Assembly (NCBI GenBank): GCA_000934455.1
Contig: KN884720.1
Coordinates: 90,890-122,886 of the forward strand
DNA: 31,997 nucleotides
Direction of reading: 5' to 3'
From: Apostichopus parvimensis
Taxonomy: Eukaryota; Echinodermata; Holothuroidea; Aspidochirotida; Stichopodidae
The translations under genes and the position numbers were made by a program. Shown piece by piece: positions 11,601 to 23,700 of the stretch; positions within the stretch are counted from its first letter, which is position 1; every line of letters starts with the position of its first letter. The notes under the pieces were generated by a model. It had not been told where the DNA came from. It did no database searches and saw only the letters and a list, made by a program, of their open reading frames with translations.

Positions 11601-13473
11601 AACATAATTTCGGAACTGAACTAAATCAAACACCGATGCACTTAAAATACCGAGCGTTAAAACGTCACCTTTCACCTCGTGTGGGTCACATCCATGCATC
11701 CATGCACCTGTCCTGCACTGTGTGCGGTAACAACACTGTTACCTTAACACGATGTGCGTTAAGACGCTGCATTGAACCCTTGTCGGACTTGTTAGTTTCA
11801 AAAGGTGTCTTCGAATATTACCATCTTTCGAAACTGGGGAACATGCCTCAGTTTTCTAAGCATGTTGGGCCATGTTCAGGCCTAACACGTTAATTAATGT
11901 AAACACCTACATGCTTGGTTGTTTTGTATGACAAACTTTCTACAACCGTGTTCCATCGAGAATAAGATGTGAGTGGCAGGTATCGCCTCGAACAAGCGGC
12001 ATCCACCGCCGATTTCTTTTACAAGTTGTCGTATATTCAGCTAAGACACCAGGGTGTTCCTACGGATCAAATGATGGCGAGACCCCAACATGACCTCTAG
12101 GACATACCACGAAAAGTAAGTCCGTTGCTCTAATTAAAACTCGAGACCGCCTCACCAGACATATACCTTTTTGTAGAATAGACGGCCTATTGGAACAACA
12201 ACGAAAAAATAGACCTGTTGATGGAAGAAAAGGCTTATCCCCTGTCCGATATATCAGGTGATGAACAACAAGGATTATCCGTGTGGTTAACTCCGACTTT
12301 CGGATTTTCATGACCACCACCATTCACCACCCCGGATCGCAACCCATGAGAGGGCATCTCGAAATTCCGATGGTTAAAAAGGTTAAGTGCACGCGTTGAA
12401 CACGTGCGTAGGTATAGTAAAGGGGTTACAAGCATAAGGATTTCACCTCCGGCCCAACTCTGCCCATGTATGCCCTGTGAAATATGAGACACAACAAAAT
12501 ACCAATGTTATATATCTCGATGACAGTTCGTTTACCGAATTTGACTGACGTCATTCGGCGTATGGATAAAACTTATTGCACTGATGGCGTTCCACGTCTA
12601 AAGCAGGTGTATAAAGTGCAACAACCATTTGTCAGACATTTACGTGTTTGTCAGATAGATTACGGATAAAAAGTCGAGACATAAAAGTTTGCCACAAATA
12701 ATTAAATCTTATCATAAAATACCATCCCCCCAAGCAGGACAACTATATAGGACCACTGGAGGCACTCGATGGTATATAGTATTATGTCATAATTGATTTA
12801 GGGGTTATTTTGTACCTGATTTACTTCGAAAGACGTAACAGGTGTGTTTGATAGCTACCCGGTGTTCATAATTGCAGATGCCAGGAAGGCATCATCCGAA
12901 GCGACAACATTTTCTTTTACAATTGCGTCAGGTGAACAGAAATCCCCGGCTTGATATCAACATTCAACGTTTCATGTTACTGTTAATACAGCAAGGGGGG
13001 TTACATAGGGTTTCTCGGTATACGATATGAGATCGTAACAGCAAAGATGACGCCGAAAAAAAACTGCTATCTTTTCTCGACCCCTTTGACATACACGCCT
13101 GGTGAAAAAAATTCTTAAAGGTACTATAAGCCAAGGACGGTATTATTTAGTGTATGAGAAAAAAGTATATTTACGGACTTTATGAGACAGGGCCTTCATG
13201 CTGGCAGATGTTGTAAGAAAGTAACAATGAAAAGCAAAACACAACAGACATAAGTACGGGAAGTAATACTAGTATCGTGGATGTTAATATGTGGCTGGCA
13301 CGAACTTGAAATTCCCGGCATGTTGTTCCTTTAGACTGTAGTGAGGGCAAGGGGAAGGTCTGAAATATCAACAATCCTTGAATGTAGGTTACTTTGCGTG
13401 TGAAATCAAGTCTCGAACACTTACAAAAATGCAATAAATGTGTTTCAAAAATATGTTGAATATCTCACGATTC
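8624..13473. other. no gene seen
   Basis: Nearly 5 kb without a recognisable exon or RNA gene. Homopolymer C tracts lie at 9557-9568 and 10860-10875. cagcgacggatttag at 10041 resembles a hAT-type terminus without a partner. Open frames at 9907-10128, 10930-11196, 11636-11893 and 13434-13180 (minus) show no domains; the last has one hydrophobic stretch only. Confidence 0.5.
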
Positions 13474-13698
13474 NNNNNNNNNNNNNNNNNNNNNNNNNNN
13501 NNNNNNNNNNNNNNNNNNNNNNNNNNNNNNNNNNNNNNNNNNNNNNNNNNNNNNNNNNNNNNNNNNNNNNNNNNNNNNNNNNNNNNNNNNNNNNNNNNNN
13601 NNNNNNNNNNNNNNNNNNNNNNNNNNNNNNNNNNNNNNNNNNNNNNNNNNNNNNNNNNNNNNNNNNNNNNNNNNNNNNNNNNNNNNNNNNNNNNNNNN
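13474..13698. other. assembly gap (225 N)
   Basis: A run of N that abuts the (CAT)n array. True length is unknown; the array probably extends into it. Confidence 0.99.
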
Positions 13699-13831
13699 CA
13701 TCATCATCAGTAACAACATCACCACCATCATCATCATCATCATCATCGCCATCGTCATCATCATCATCATCATCATCGCCATCGTCATCACCATCATCAT
13801 CACCATCATCATCATCATCATCATCATCATT

Positions 13832-13880
<49 letters not shown>

Positions 13881-13964
13881 CCATCACCATCATCACGTCA
13901 TCATCATCATCGTCATCAACAACATCATCATCATCATCATCATCATCATGATCACCATCATCAT
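13699..13964. repeat. (CAT)n microsatellite
   Basis: About 266 bp of CAT trinucleotides with interruptions (cgcc, cgt, acc, aacaac). It yields spurious Ser-, His- or Met-rich frames. The left end is lost in the gap. Confidence 0.97.
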
Positions 13965-16039
13965 ATTAACACTTATATCAATCTATGATATTAATGAAGT
14001 GGATAACCAGAGGCTAGAGGAAGGCCGCGGTCCGCTTAATATCTGAAAGTTTCAAAAGTTGCTAAGTCTCTGTAAGTGCCGGGGTGTAAAAGTGGTCGCA
14101 GGCGAAAGTCTCAATTTAAAGGTGAAATATAATAGAAAGCATTATTTAAGTATTATAAGTGCTGAGTTCCTCCCTTATAAACCCCTTCCACATAACCCCT
14201 TCCCATTCTAAATCCACCCACCTCACTTTTTTTCTCGTATATATAGAATGTTTGAGAGCATTGTACTTTCCTGGTGAAGAATCGCCTTTATACCTAATTT
14301 GACCATTTCTAATGGCGGTATTTGATGTACCGAAATCAATTAATACACAACCCAATTAATAATTAAACTGTCAGAATAGATGTTCCAATATTCACCTACA
14401 AAAATTGCTCATAAACGAAGACCCCCAACATGGCCGAGTTGCCATGGACACCATATTATTTATGATTTTGCTGTATAGGCCTATATACATATAATTTTGA
14501 TTGTTTTATCCTTTGAATAATCAATGACAGCTGTCTTGTTCAATGCCTCTCTTGATTCGTAAAACGGCGGTCACAAAGAGAAATGATATTTATAACACAT
14601 ATTGATTCAAATTTGATCAATATCCTCAATATGGAGGGACATCTTTACGATTAATAATTGTTGTGTTGCACTTACGTACACACAATTTCAAGCATATACC
14701 GGTTGATCGTAACGTAAAAATGTAAGAATTTCTACGTAAAATGATATTTGTTTTTTTGTGCAACACGTCCATGATGACAAAATATACAACATATATACAA
14801 TGTAGCGAAACAAGATATTTGACGTTACACAGTTGGACGACCTGTAACCGTTAAGTCACAGACTGGTTTCTACATACAACGAAGATAGCACGTGCTTATG
14901 AAAATAGAAGAATCACCACGATTATATTGATAGCAGTGGCAAAAAATTAAAATTGCAAAGGGCGCTCTTCCGCTATTGTTGCACTTTGCTTGTGTCATTC
15001 GCCACTTGTTCACTTAGTTGGCTTTAAACGACAACTGTACTCCAGAAGCCACGTGGTAAATTTCTGTGGTTTAAACTTATCCAATCGATACTGCTATTGT
15101 ATAGCTATTATGGACATTAAGGCAGCTTTTGTTGAGTTTACGACCCGAGCCTGAGTTTTTCCTAAAATACTTGTATTTCTTAAAGTAAGATTGCATTAAC
15201 GTAATTAAGAAATCTTTAGTATATTTTCTCCACCAATAAATGTTATTAAGTGAGTAATTAATGCATTTGACCCAATCCTGAACATTCAGTCTGCGGGATA
15301 CTTTTCATAGTACCTACTATAAAACACATGCATGTGAAGGCAAATTTCAAAAGGAGTTTTTCTTTTCTGCGTCAAACCTTATTCATACACGCTTACCCAA
15401 TAAGTCTATCACGTTTGGTGTCATATCGATGGCGCTATTACAATTTACATTTACATCACGAAATTCGTCGTCCTTTCACACGTGAAAGGTAAAGTCAATC
15501 AATCAACAGCTGCAGGGATTAGCTTAATCCTACTCTTCGAACATCGAAATCTCTTTATCAATACACGCATGATTCACCTATAACCCCCCCTTGCTGGTAT
15601 CAAGTTTTAAGAGTCACAAAACAAAATCGTTATAGACCTTTGTTTTTCTTTCTTGTTTTTATATATGGCGGAACCTATAAGGCTTATGTAGAGATATCAT
15701 GGAGTTTACTAAGGATCGACATGACAATGATGAAGTCTCTATGCATACTTTCTCCCAACAACAACAACAACAACAACCAAAAACCTTTGAAATATAACAA
15801 GCTAAAATGCAATCATTGTTCTTGACAGACCAAATACAAGATATAAAATGGTCCAGTCTTTCTCGTTGTGCACCCCACTTGGACCAGGGAGGGGGGGGGG
15901 TAGAGACGAAATCTCAGTAAGCTCAAAACATAGACTTTGACAAGTACCGATAAAGTTATAACGTGGCTTGGCTGAGGCGATGGCAGGACGGAGTGCCGCA
16001 CGTTTGATAAGGTGGATGAAGTTTAGGCAGATAAACTAA
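13965..16039. other. no gene seen
   Basis: AT-rich, no recognisable exon. It holds a taggccta octamer at 14476-14483, an (aac)n stretch at 15758-15777 and a G10 tract at 15891-15900. Confidence 0.5.
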
Positions 16040-16047
16040 GCTGCAAG
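16040..16047. repeat. left target-site duplication
   Basis: gctgcaag, immediately left of the MITE, identical to 16442-16449. Confidence 0.85.
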
Positions 16048-16441
16048 CTGTGGCGGAGCTAGGGGTATTGGTCAGGAGGGGCGAGAATGGTCTGTAGGGG
16101 CGCTTTCGACACTATCTAAGCGGAGCGCCACCACAGGTTGGCGCGGAGCGTACACAATTTTTTTGAGTAAAGATACTCCCTAGATCGCCGGAAATGACCC
16201 TTTCCGGGCCTTGCTAATTTGCAGATAAACGAAGACTAATTAAGCCGTTAGAGCATTTTGTCAGAAAATTACAGCAAGAAAATGTGACAAATGTCAATAG
16301 GTAGTAGATGAGAGCGCAATAAAAAAGTAAATAATCGCGAATAAGTCAAAAGTGGTAAGAAGCTGAAAAGGGCGCCAGCAGTCCATTTGAGTCCGTCAGG
16401 GGGGGCATTCGCCCCCTGACTGTATGGACGCTCCGCCACTG
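16048..16441. mobile_element. non-autonomous hAT-type MITE, 394 bp, complete
   Basis: Left end ctgtggcggagc (16048-16059) matches the right end, which reads cagtggcggagc inward from 16441, with one mismatch. Similarity continues as tcagg-gggcga-aatg a few bases in. The element is flanked by identical 8-bp gctgcaag copies. CA-TGGCGGA ends plus an 8-bp duplication are typical of hAT superfamily elements. It has no coding capacity. A subterminal hairpin gtcaggggg/ccccctgac (16395-16420) and an inner ggcgct/agcgcc pair (16099-16129) are visible. Confidence 0.85.
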
Positions 16442-16449
16442 GCTGCAAG
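16442..16449. repeat. right target-site duplication
   Basis: gctgcaag, immediately right of the MITE, identical to 16040-16047. Confidence 0.85.
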
Positions 16450-17329
16450 CAGATGGTATGTGTAGCCTCATAGATTAGTGTATAGAGGAAGTAAAATGCT
16501 TGATAATAATGATGTTAATAGTCTATTTAGTTATTGTAACAAAAATAAAAAAGTAATATATAAGAGAAGATAAGATATTTTTATGATATTGTGCATTCGA
16601 TCTCTTCCCATGTACTAGATTCGCTTTCCAGTCGTTTCTGTAGCCAGACGAAGTTGGAGCGGGAGGGGGGGGGGGTGCAGAGCGAGGGGTAACAAACGAA
16701 ATAAGCCATGATTTCGTAACAAATCTATTTCATTTTCATCTAATGTATATCTGCCTATAGTAAATCAGCTTAAGTCGCTCTCCTCAATATCCAAAATATA
16801 CCATGTGGAATTTTCTATCCAAATAATTGATTTCCTGATGCAGCAAAAAAGGATGCACACATTGGTTGTTGCGGATAAAATATATATAAATATCACTCTA
16901 AGGTCATTACCCTCTCACGTATAGCAGATATAAAATATATATAAAAAAGATGTGAAAATAAAATGAGAACGATTCTCATCTTTGCAGGAGGTTGTTTCGG
17001 GATCAAATGGTTTTAATGTCTTACTGTGGTGGGAATGATATGAACCTGCTTTATTGATCTCTGTACCAGTCAGGGGGTGGAAGAGTGATTTTGTAAAATG
17101 GATATAAACTCGGTGAACATGAGTGATGCAGTGGCGAAGGTCAGTAGTTGAAAGCTCACAGTCTTACATCCGTGGTGAAATTCGACTTGAGATGTCAGGA
17201 GCAAGGGCGAGCCATACGTCATCACCAGGTCAATCAACGTACGCTATTGGTTGACTGGATTATGTGCGTATACTGTATTGTAGACAATACAAATATGATC
17301 CTATCTTTATAGCTAGATGTAGGCTTACG
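16450..17329. other. no gene seen
   Basis: AT-rich with a G11 tract at 16665-16675 preceded by a G-rich lead-in. No exon recognised. Confidence 0.5.
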
Positions 17330-17440
17330 GCCCTTTCACACTAGGCGCGACGCGGCGCGACGCTATGTAGAAAAGTTTAAAATAATGTTAGTACTTAGAC
17401 CCTTTCTCTCTAGGGCAATGCGATGCGACGCGACGCGGCG
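17330..17440. repeat. duplicated GCGACGCG-rich motif, ~70-bp period
   Basis: ccctttcacactaggcgcga, followed by cgcggcgcgacgc (17331-17363), is echoed by ccctttctctctagggcaat and gcgatgcgacgcgacgcggcg (17400-17440). CpG-dense islands in AT-rich DNA. Probably a transposon terminus or a decayed tandem; not assigned. Confidence 0.5.
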
Positions 17441-17453
17441 TGATTAAAATAAG

Positions 17454-17951
17454 TTTTTTTTTTTTTTTCTTTTGCCTTTTCTTTCTTTTCGTTTGGTTCC
17501 CTTGTTTGGCGGGTTAAAAGGGGATTCCTTTTTTTTTCCGTTTTGGTTTTTGACCAATTTTTTCTTTTTTCGGCTTTTTTGTTTTTTGGATTTTTCTTGT
17601 TTTTTTGTTATTTTTTTCCTTGCCATTTTTGGTTTTGTGTATGGGTCTCTCATTTTGTGTCTTGTTTTTTTTTTTTTCTTCATTTTCTTGCTTTCTTTCA
17701 TACTTTATTTTGTTTGATTGATTTGGTTGTTCCTGCCTGTTAATTAACATATCCTTGTTTCTGCTTTGTGTGTTTTGTGTATTGGCTGGCTTTGTTTGTT
17801 GCTTGATGACTCACGGCTATTTCGTGGTGGTGGCGTCGTTTATTATGGTGGTGTTATTTCTTCGTCTTATTGTTGTTTTTTTTTTTCGCTTTTTATTATT
17901 TTTTGGTTTTTTTTTTTCTCATTGATTTTTCTTTTTTCTTTTTTTTTTTTT
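17454..17951. repeat. T-rich, A-poor low-complexity tract
   Basis: About 500 nt dominated by T runs broken by single G and C with few A. Both strands give long but meaningless frames (Phe/Leu-rich on plus, Lys-rich on minus). Confidence 0.85.
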
Positions 17952-18086
17952 GGTTGGTTAATTGATTGTGACTTTCGTTATCTTTTGTTTGTTTGTTTGC
18001 ATGGGTGGTTGTTTGTGAGGAAGGTACGTAGAAAATACGGTATTGTTAAACCTTTGAAAGCATTTCAAAGGAAACACCTTTGTTAC

Positions 18087-18326
18087 CTCTAAGGGGCCTA
18101 ACTGAAAGCTGTCGGCATGTCCATGGGACACCTCTCACAGCACGTTCAACTTCGTTAGTATCACAGCGAGTGACCAATATACTAATGTCCATCGTTGGCA
18201 CCTCAAAGTACATCTTCATTGGCGCGGAGTGATACCGCCGAGAGGGAAGGTCAAGTGAACTCTTTACACGCACCTGCTGATAGGATATAAATGGACAGAC
18301 AGTCTTCATCCTTAAAGTGAGATAAA
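18087..18326 (-). CDS. candidate coding exon, product unrecognised
   Basis: A 240-nt block between acceptor ccaattctgcag and donor gtaacaaa stays open in one frame. That frame carries SSLDLPSRRYHSAPMKMYFE, then VPTMDISILVTRCDTNEVER and AVRGVPWTCRQLSVRPLR, with balanced composition unlike the neighbouring low-complexity frames. A nearer acceptor, tcctatcagcag, gives a shorter version. No family recognised and no partner exons found; the T-rich tract follows at once. It could be a pseudogene or transposon fragment. Confidence 0.22.
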
Positions 18327-18989
18327 CTGCAGAATTGGTGATCAATTGCTACATTCTTGCCAAAATGTTTGATGTCGGACCATCTGTGGACGATAACAGA
18401 CCCCTGGAGGGAGAGATATTTGTTATATTATATGAAGAAAAAAAGTTACAATACAGTGTAGAGTAGGCTATACATGTAGGCGTATATAAACTCGCGCAAA
18501 TAGTAGTTTTATCGCCTTGGGGCGAATAGTAATACTTATCTCAGCGTGAACGTGTAATGTGTTTGTTGATCGGTTTTGTCATATCAAGTTAAAGGTTAGG
18601 AACTATACGGGATGTATGGACATTGCTGTATGGTTTTGACAATGACCCTGTATCTTGTGATTTTCGTATACCGAAATACATTAAGCTTGGTTGAAAATAC
18701 TAAACTGCATTGATACTGAGGTTTTGTACAAGCTGATGCTTTATTATATAGCTATAAACATAATTGGTGCCATTCATTAAAATATCTGTGATATTTTTTA
18801 TTATTATTTCAACGGCCCTACACAAATTAATAATGTAGTTAAGTAAATTTACATCATATTGTGTGTTTTTAATCTTATTTATCTTATCTTTCGCATACGT
18901 GGTTTCCGTTGATACTGGAATATAGAGTATACATATGCATGTCTTTTGTTTTCTACCGTCAATGCTGTATAGATGCCTATTCCGCGACA
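18327..18989. other. no gene seen
   Basis: AT-rich; no exon or repeat recognised. Confidence 0.5.
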
Positions 18990-19155
18990 TAACTCCAGGG
19001 GGTTAAGAGGGAGCGAAGCCCCAGGTCCAGGAGCCTCAGAGGCCCGAACCTAAAAGAAACACGGTTCAATATCATCAAGCAGATGTGGGGTCTCGCAATC
19101 GCTTGCTTCGCTCGATTTAGGGACCCCATCTCATTGCTGGCACAGGGCCCCGGGT
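18990..19155. mobile_element. probable dispersed-repeat fragment
   Basis: A GC-rich island with gggagcgaagcccc and an imperfect hairpin tggggtc (19086-19092) / gacccca (19122-19128) spanning gcttgcttcgctcg. The composition contrast and foldback suggest a transposon piece; ends not defined. Confidence 0.35.
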
Positions 19156-19464
19156 TCCAAGTTGTTCATTATGCTTCCTGAGACGCTTTATAAACAGAAC
19201 ATTAAAGGGTGTGAAGACTCGCGCAAAAAGAAACGTCTAATGCCGGTAATCTGACCTAGTTTCGAATGAGGTGTAACAGAAGAGTTAGACACCACCATCG
19301 ATCCCAGAAAATACACGCACAGCTTGCTACCGTCGGTAATTAGACAGTCAGTACATATAGCTGCGGTCAATACCCACAGCACAGTGTATAAACGATACAG
19401 CGATGGACATCTCAGGTCCAGCTAAAGATAACAAGGTATCACGTTTCATTACTGTCTGCATTTT

Positions 19465-19556
19465 GTAGCGACACGAACAGAACGTCCTTTGCAAGCAACA
19501 GAAAGTTAACTTTTTCAGATGGCCGCACGCGGTTTGGGGCGAGTCTTCAATGCCTT
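19465..19556 (-). repeat. dispersed repeat, copy 1
   Basis: Matches the reverse complement of 31906-31997 at 88 of 92 positions, all four differences within the first 24 bases. Unlike the other copy, both flanks are in the window: similarity ends at tgcctt on the right; on the left it runs to the limit of the other copy. Confidence 0.85.
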
Positions 19557-20748
19557 CAATGTTAATGTCACTATGGAGTTTATTTACAAAACAGATCGAT
19601 AAAAATGTATGAAAGAGTGGTGACAGAAGGACATCTTTTCTGAGTTTGTAAGGTGGGAACGTTTTGCAAGGATTTTGATTCTTAAACCTCCCCCCCCCCT
19701 TCAGATCCAATGCAGGTTCTCCCTCCCCCCCCCACCTCCAAACCCTCCCAAGTTCATGTCGTTCATTTATCGTTCTCTACTGGATCATTTGAATTTGCAA
19801 AAGTGATGCCAGCCGATGTTCCATTATCAGTTTCATATACAACGAAATATCAGAAGAACAATTAAAAAAAAAACAATCGGATACTTCATTAGAGTAAGCC
19901 TTATTAAATAAAATAAAGTAAATCTTTAATTCAGTAATTGTAAGTCAAATCTGGATTTAATTAAAGAAAAAAAAAGTCCAAATTTCGACGATATCAAAAT
20001 TACAAATGTCTTGCGGTTTTATGTGTAACCTCATTACTCGCTACCTTGAAATATTTTGAAGAATATAACATTGAATGTATAAGTTCAAAACTAATTTTGA
20101 ATTGGCAAGAAAAACTTCATTGATGTGTGTGGTCTTGTTATGGAAAGGTCACCTGGATATGACTCTATAACCATGTTTCTATTGATACAGACGAAGGAGA
20201 CTTTATAGTCTGCTCTACCTCCGAGAACGATACTTAATAGTTCTAACAGTGACTATCGGCAGGGGATGAGGCATTTATGTCAGCGTAGGAACCTTTGTCA
20301 GTATCCAGAAATGTTTCTTGTCCCTCGTGGCAGACCTACCTGTGTGTGAAGTACTCAAGATGCCATCTGTGTATATCACAGACATTAAGTCTTTGATAAG
20401 ACAGGTATTTGGTAAAATATTAAACTATAAATTACTGAACCGCTCAAACGCTTCCAAAAACAACCAATAAAAAAAGGGGTGGGTATAATTCTTAAGCAAC
20501 TCGGCCAAGTCATTTTATCCCCTAATTGTTACCATTATAGAATATGACTTTCTCACCGCAGTTGTTTAAATATATATATATATTGCAATGGTCGGATCAC
20601 ACCCAATTTCATTGATTGTGTATGAACGTTAAACCTTGAACAAATACATACACTGCACTTGTCTGTGAGCCACTGTACAGCCGCGGTATATACGAAAATA
20701 TTCCAGAATTGTTGACTTTGACTTGTTAACATTGTCAGGTAAAATATT
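19557..20748. other. no gene seen
   Basis: C10 tract at 19690-19699 in a pyrimidine-rich stretch, a short (TA)n at 20570-20581, otherwise AT-rich without recognisable exons. Confidence 0.5.
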
Positions 20749-20788
20749 CAGTGGTGGATCCAGCCTTTCTCGGGGGGGGGGGGGGGGG
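20749..20788 (+). mobile_element. hAT-like terminus followed by G17 tract
   Basis: CAGTGGTGGATCCAGCC, then tttctc and a 17-base G run. The opening resembles the CAGTGGCGGATCCAG ends of hAT-type elements. No opposite end or target duplication located, so a truncated or very diverged copy. Confidence 0.4.
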
Positions 20789-23700
20789 CAGCAACATTGA
20801 TAGATGCAGACATTACTGCCGAAATGGCGGTGCATAAAAACAAATGATATAAAAAGTTAGGAATCATGTCCGCTCGTGTAGCGCGCCAAAATCCTTTTTT
20901 TTTTAGGTTTTCCCGAAATGGAAAACTTTGGAGTTACTATTACCGACCTTGTAAAATTGTGACTGGGACCGTGGATTGCAAATTCGGCAATGACTTTAAC
21001 GCGGACCGCAAAGCCCGTAATTACTATTACGGTTAGATTCGTCCAACACGGCAGCATACAGAAACGTTGTACTCAAAGCCGAAGCCATTAATCAGGTCAC
21101 ACATCCGGAGTCTATGCATGCTTAGTTCTTCGATCGCACTGCTCTCATTACCTTTCGAGAAACATTTCATACTGTAGTTTTGATTTCCATCTCATACATA
21201 TAGCTTTTTCACCTGTTTGTGTTTGTCTGTAAATGTCCGTTTGACTTGATGTTATACAGGCCTATACTTGACTTCTCGTCGTAAATGTTAAGTCAAAAAC
21301 CATTTTCTCTTCGTTAGTAAATTTCTGACATGCTGCCGTTGATCCAGGGCAGTATTTAAAAGAGCCCCTGGTGAATATTTGGAAGAAATATCAAGGTATC
21401 CGCAAGGGATGTGCCTATAACCCGTACTAAAGCCAGACAATGAGAGGCCCCACATTCCGATGTATATTTTGAAGGACCATATCTATAGTAGATCACAATA
21501 TTCAAATTGAGTTTTGGATTCGTATGAATTCGGAAGGTCGCGGAGTTGGTTCTAGTTCTGACCAAGACTTTGATCTCAGATATGATATTTTAAGTTTCCA
21601 GGACTGCAAGGTACTTCAAATTAAACCAACGTCACTTCGTATTTATTTCATCGCGATAAATTCAGAGCTGTCATAAAATGTATGCATTCGGTGAGATATG
21701 GCGTCGGTTAAGTTAACAGAAATTCAAGTGGCAGGTTGGGCAGGACTTGGGGTTGGGGGGGGGGGGGAGGTTTAGACCTTTCCTAACGGCAAGTGTGGAA
21801 TGCATATCAACATTTGTCGCCACCTCAGAGAATCTACAAGCTTGAAAACTGTATGTACTGGTTCACGCACTTGCTGCGCTATTAGATGGGGCAATACTTC
21901 ATCCCATAATAGATATCTTTGTTATAAAGGCTCGGCAACTTTAACAAATTTGCCTAGAATTGTTCAAAAATAAGATTGCATGGATCCCTCGCTTTGTAAA
22001 TGTCCCCCAACAGATTAGTGTATGGTGGCCGTGAAGTTTTAAATGGAGAAACCGATACATCTATATAGAAAGTTGGCAAACAGTTTGAACGTCCATAATA
22101 TACTTTCCTCTTACCTGTCGTGACTTCCGTTTACATTTCTATGATAGTTATTAGTAGCCCTGCTCCACGTTTTGCTCTACGAGTCAGCATGCGCGTAACA
22201 GTTAGATGATCCTTACATTCGGTATCACTACACATGCCGATCATTCATGTGCTACCTCTCGTTACTGATATGAACTTCACTCAAAGAGCTGAACATACTT
22301 TACAGATTATCATTATCATTTACCACATGCGTTGAGTATCATCAGACGCACATTATATAACACATTCTTGACATCACGCCTAACATGCCTTTGATTGAAT
22401 TGTCATCAATCTGCAACGAACAAAATGTTAAATCATATCTTCAGTCACGAAAAAGATAACATTCACAGCTCGACACTTACAGGTATATATGTTACATTGA
22501 TGAACATAAATTTGTACTAAACTAACCATACACAATATGTATGCATATCAATGTTAAACATAAATCGACTTTCTGTTATTTATGGATAATAAAGTCAATA
22601 TTATACGATTTCATCTATTGGATTTGAAACACACTTATGAGTTCTATTTATACGCGTGACAACCCCGACTTTAAACTTGCAGCAGCTGTGAAATGTCCAA
22701 TTTATAGACATTTAAATATTCCTCTGACAGTTTAAGTGTTAACTATTTCATTTGACGTGGTACTAAACTCATTGCGACAACTGAATTATTTGTAAAGGTT
22801 GATACAGTTGTTAGTTCTCTCCGAGCTATGCGACCTAGTGTCCGTTCTTGCGATCTATTGGACAGCTGCTTCCTAAACGTGTTTCCCATGGCGATGTATG
22901 TTGTGATTTCTATAAGTTAGTCGCAACCCATTAATTTCTAAGCGCTTAAATCAACGAATATACACTCCCTTGTGTTGAGGTTTTAACTGCACATTGACTG
23001 ATTTTATGGCACCTGATTGTACATGGACGGAAGCATAAGAAGCACAAACACACACACATTTATCAAATATTGGGGAGTAAATCACCCTTGATTTGTACTC
23101 TTTATAAATTTGAGCAAGTTTAGCAAATTAAGTAAGCTAAACCTCGTATACGCCAATGGCGATGACCCACGGAACTACATTGTGTATACTTACCGCATGT
23201 GTTTCTGTCGGCGCCTCCGAAAATGACTCACATTAAAACATTTAATTATTTGTCTATGTATACTACCAATGAAAGAATCATTCATAGAAATCACCGGTAG
23301 CCAGAAATTCTGATACAGTACAATAATAGTGTATCCTATTTTGCTTCTTAATTTGGTTCAAATGTATACATAAGTATTTCGTTGTGTTCGATTTGATGCC
23401 GCTGGAACCGGATATTATGTTACCGCAAGTTCATAAAGTACTTGGCACAAAAGCCTATATACCACAGTTCATTACGGTAACTCTCAGTAATGACTTTTAA
23501 TGTATCATACCTTTCGTAGCCAGAGGGTTATTTCATGACAAATAAATTCATTTGTACGGTACTCTGTTCGTCTGTTTCCCAGTATGCGTCATAACATGAG
23601 ATTTACGATGAACTTTGACCTTTTGAAGAGATAAAGTACAATTATGGTCCAACTCCTACATGCCGTTGGAAAAACAGCCAGTTTGGTCAAAGATTTTTAC

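Noticed and set aside
13440-13988. Long Ser/His-rich (plus) and Met-rich (minus) open frames
   Set aside because: They consist of N gap and CAT repeat read in different frames; no gene.
17444-17750. Lys-rich minus-strand and Phe-rich plus-strand open frames
   Set aside because: Direct products of the T-rich low-complexity tract.
19348-19710. 120-codon minus-strand open frame
   Set aside because: It contains the dispersed repeat 19465-19556 and a poly-C tract, with no domain recognised; probably repeat-derived.
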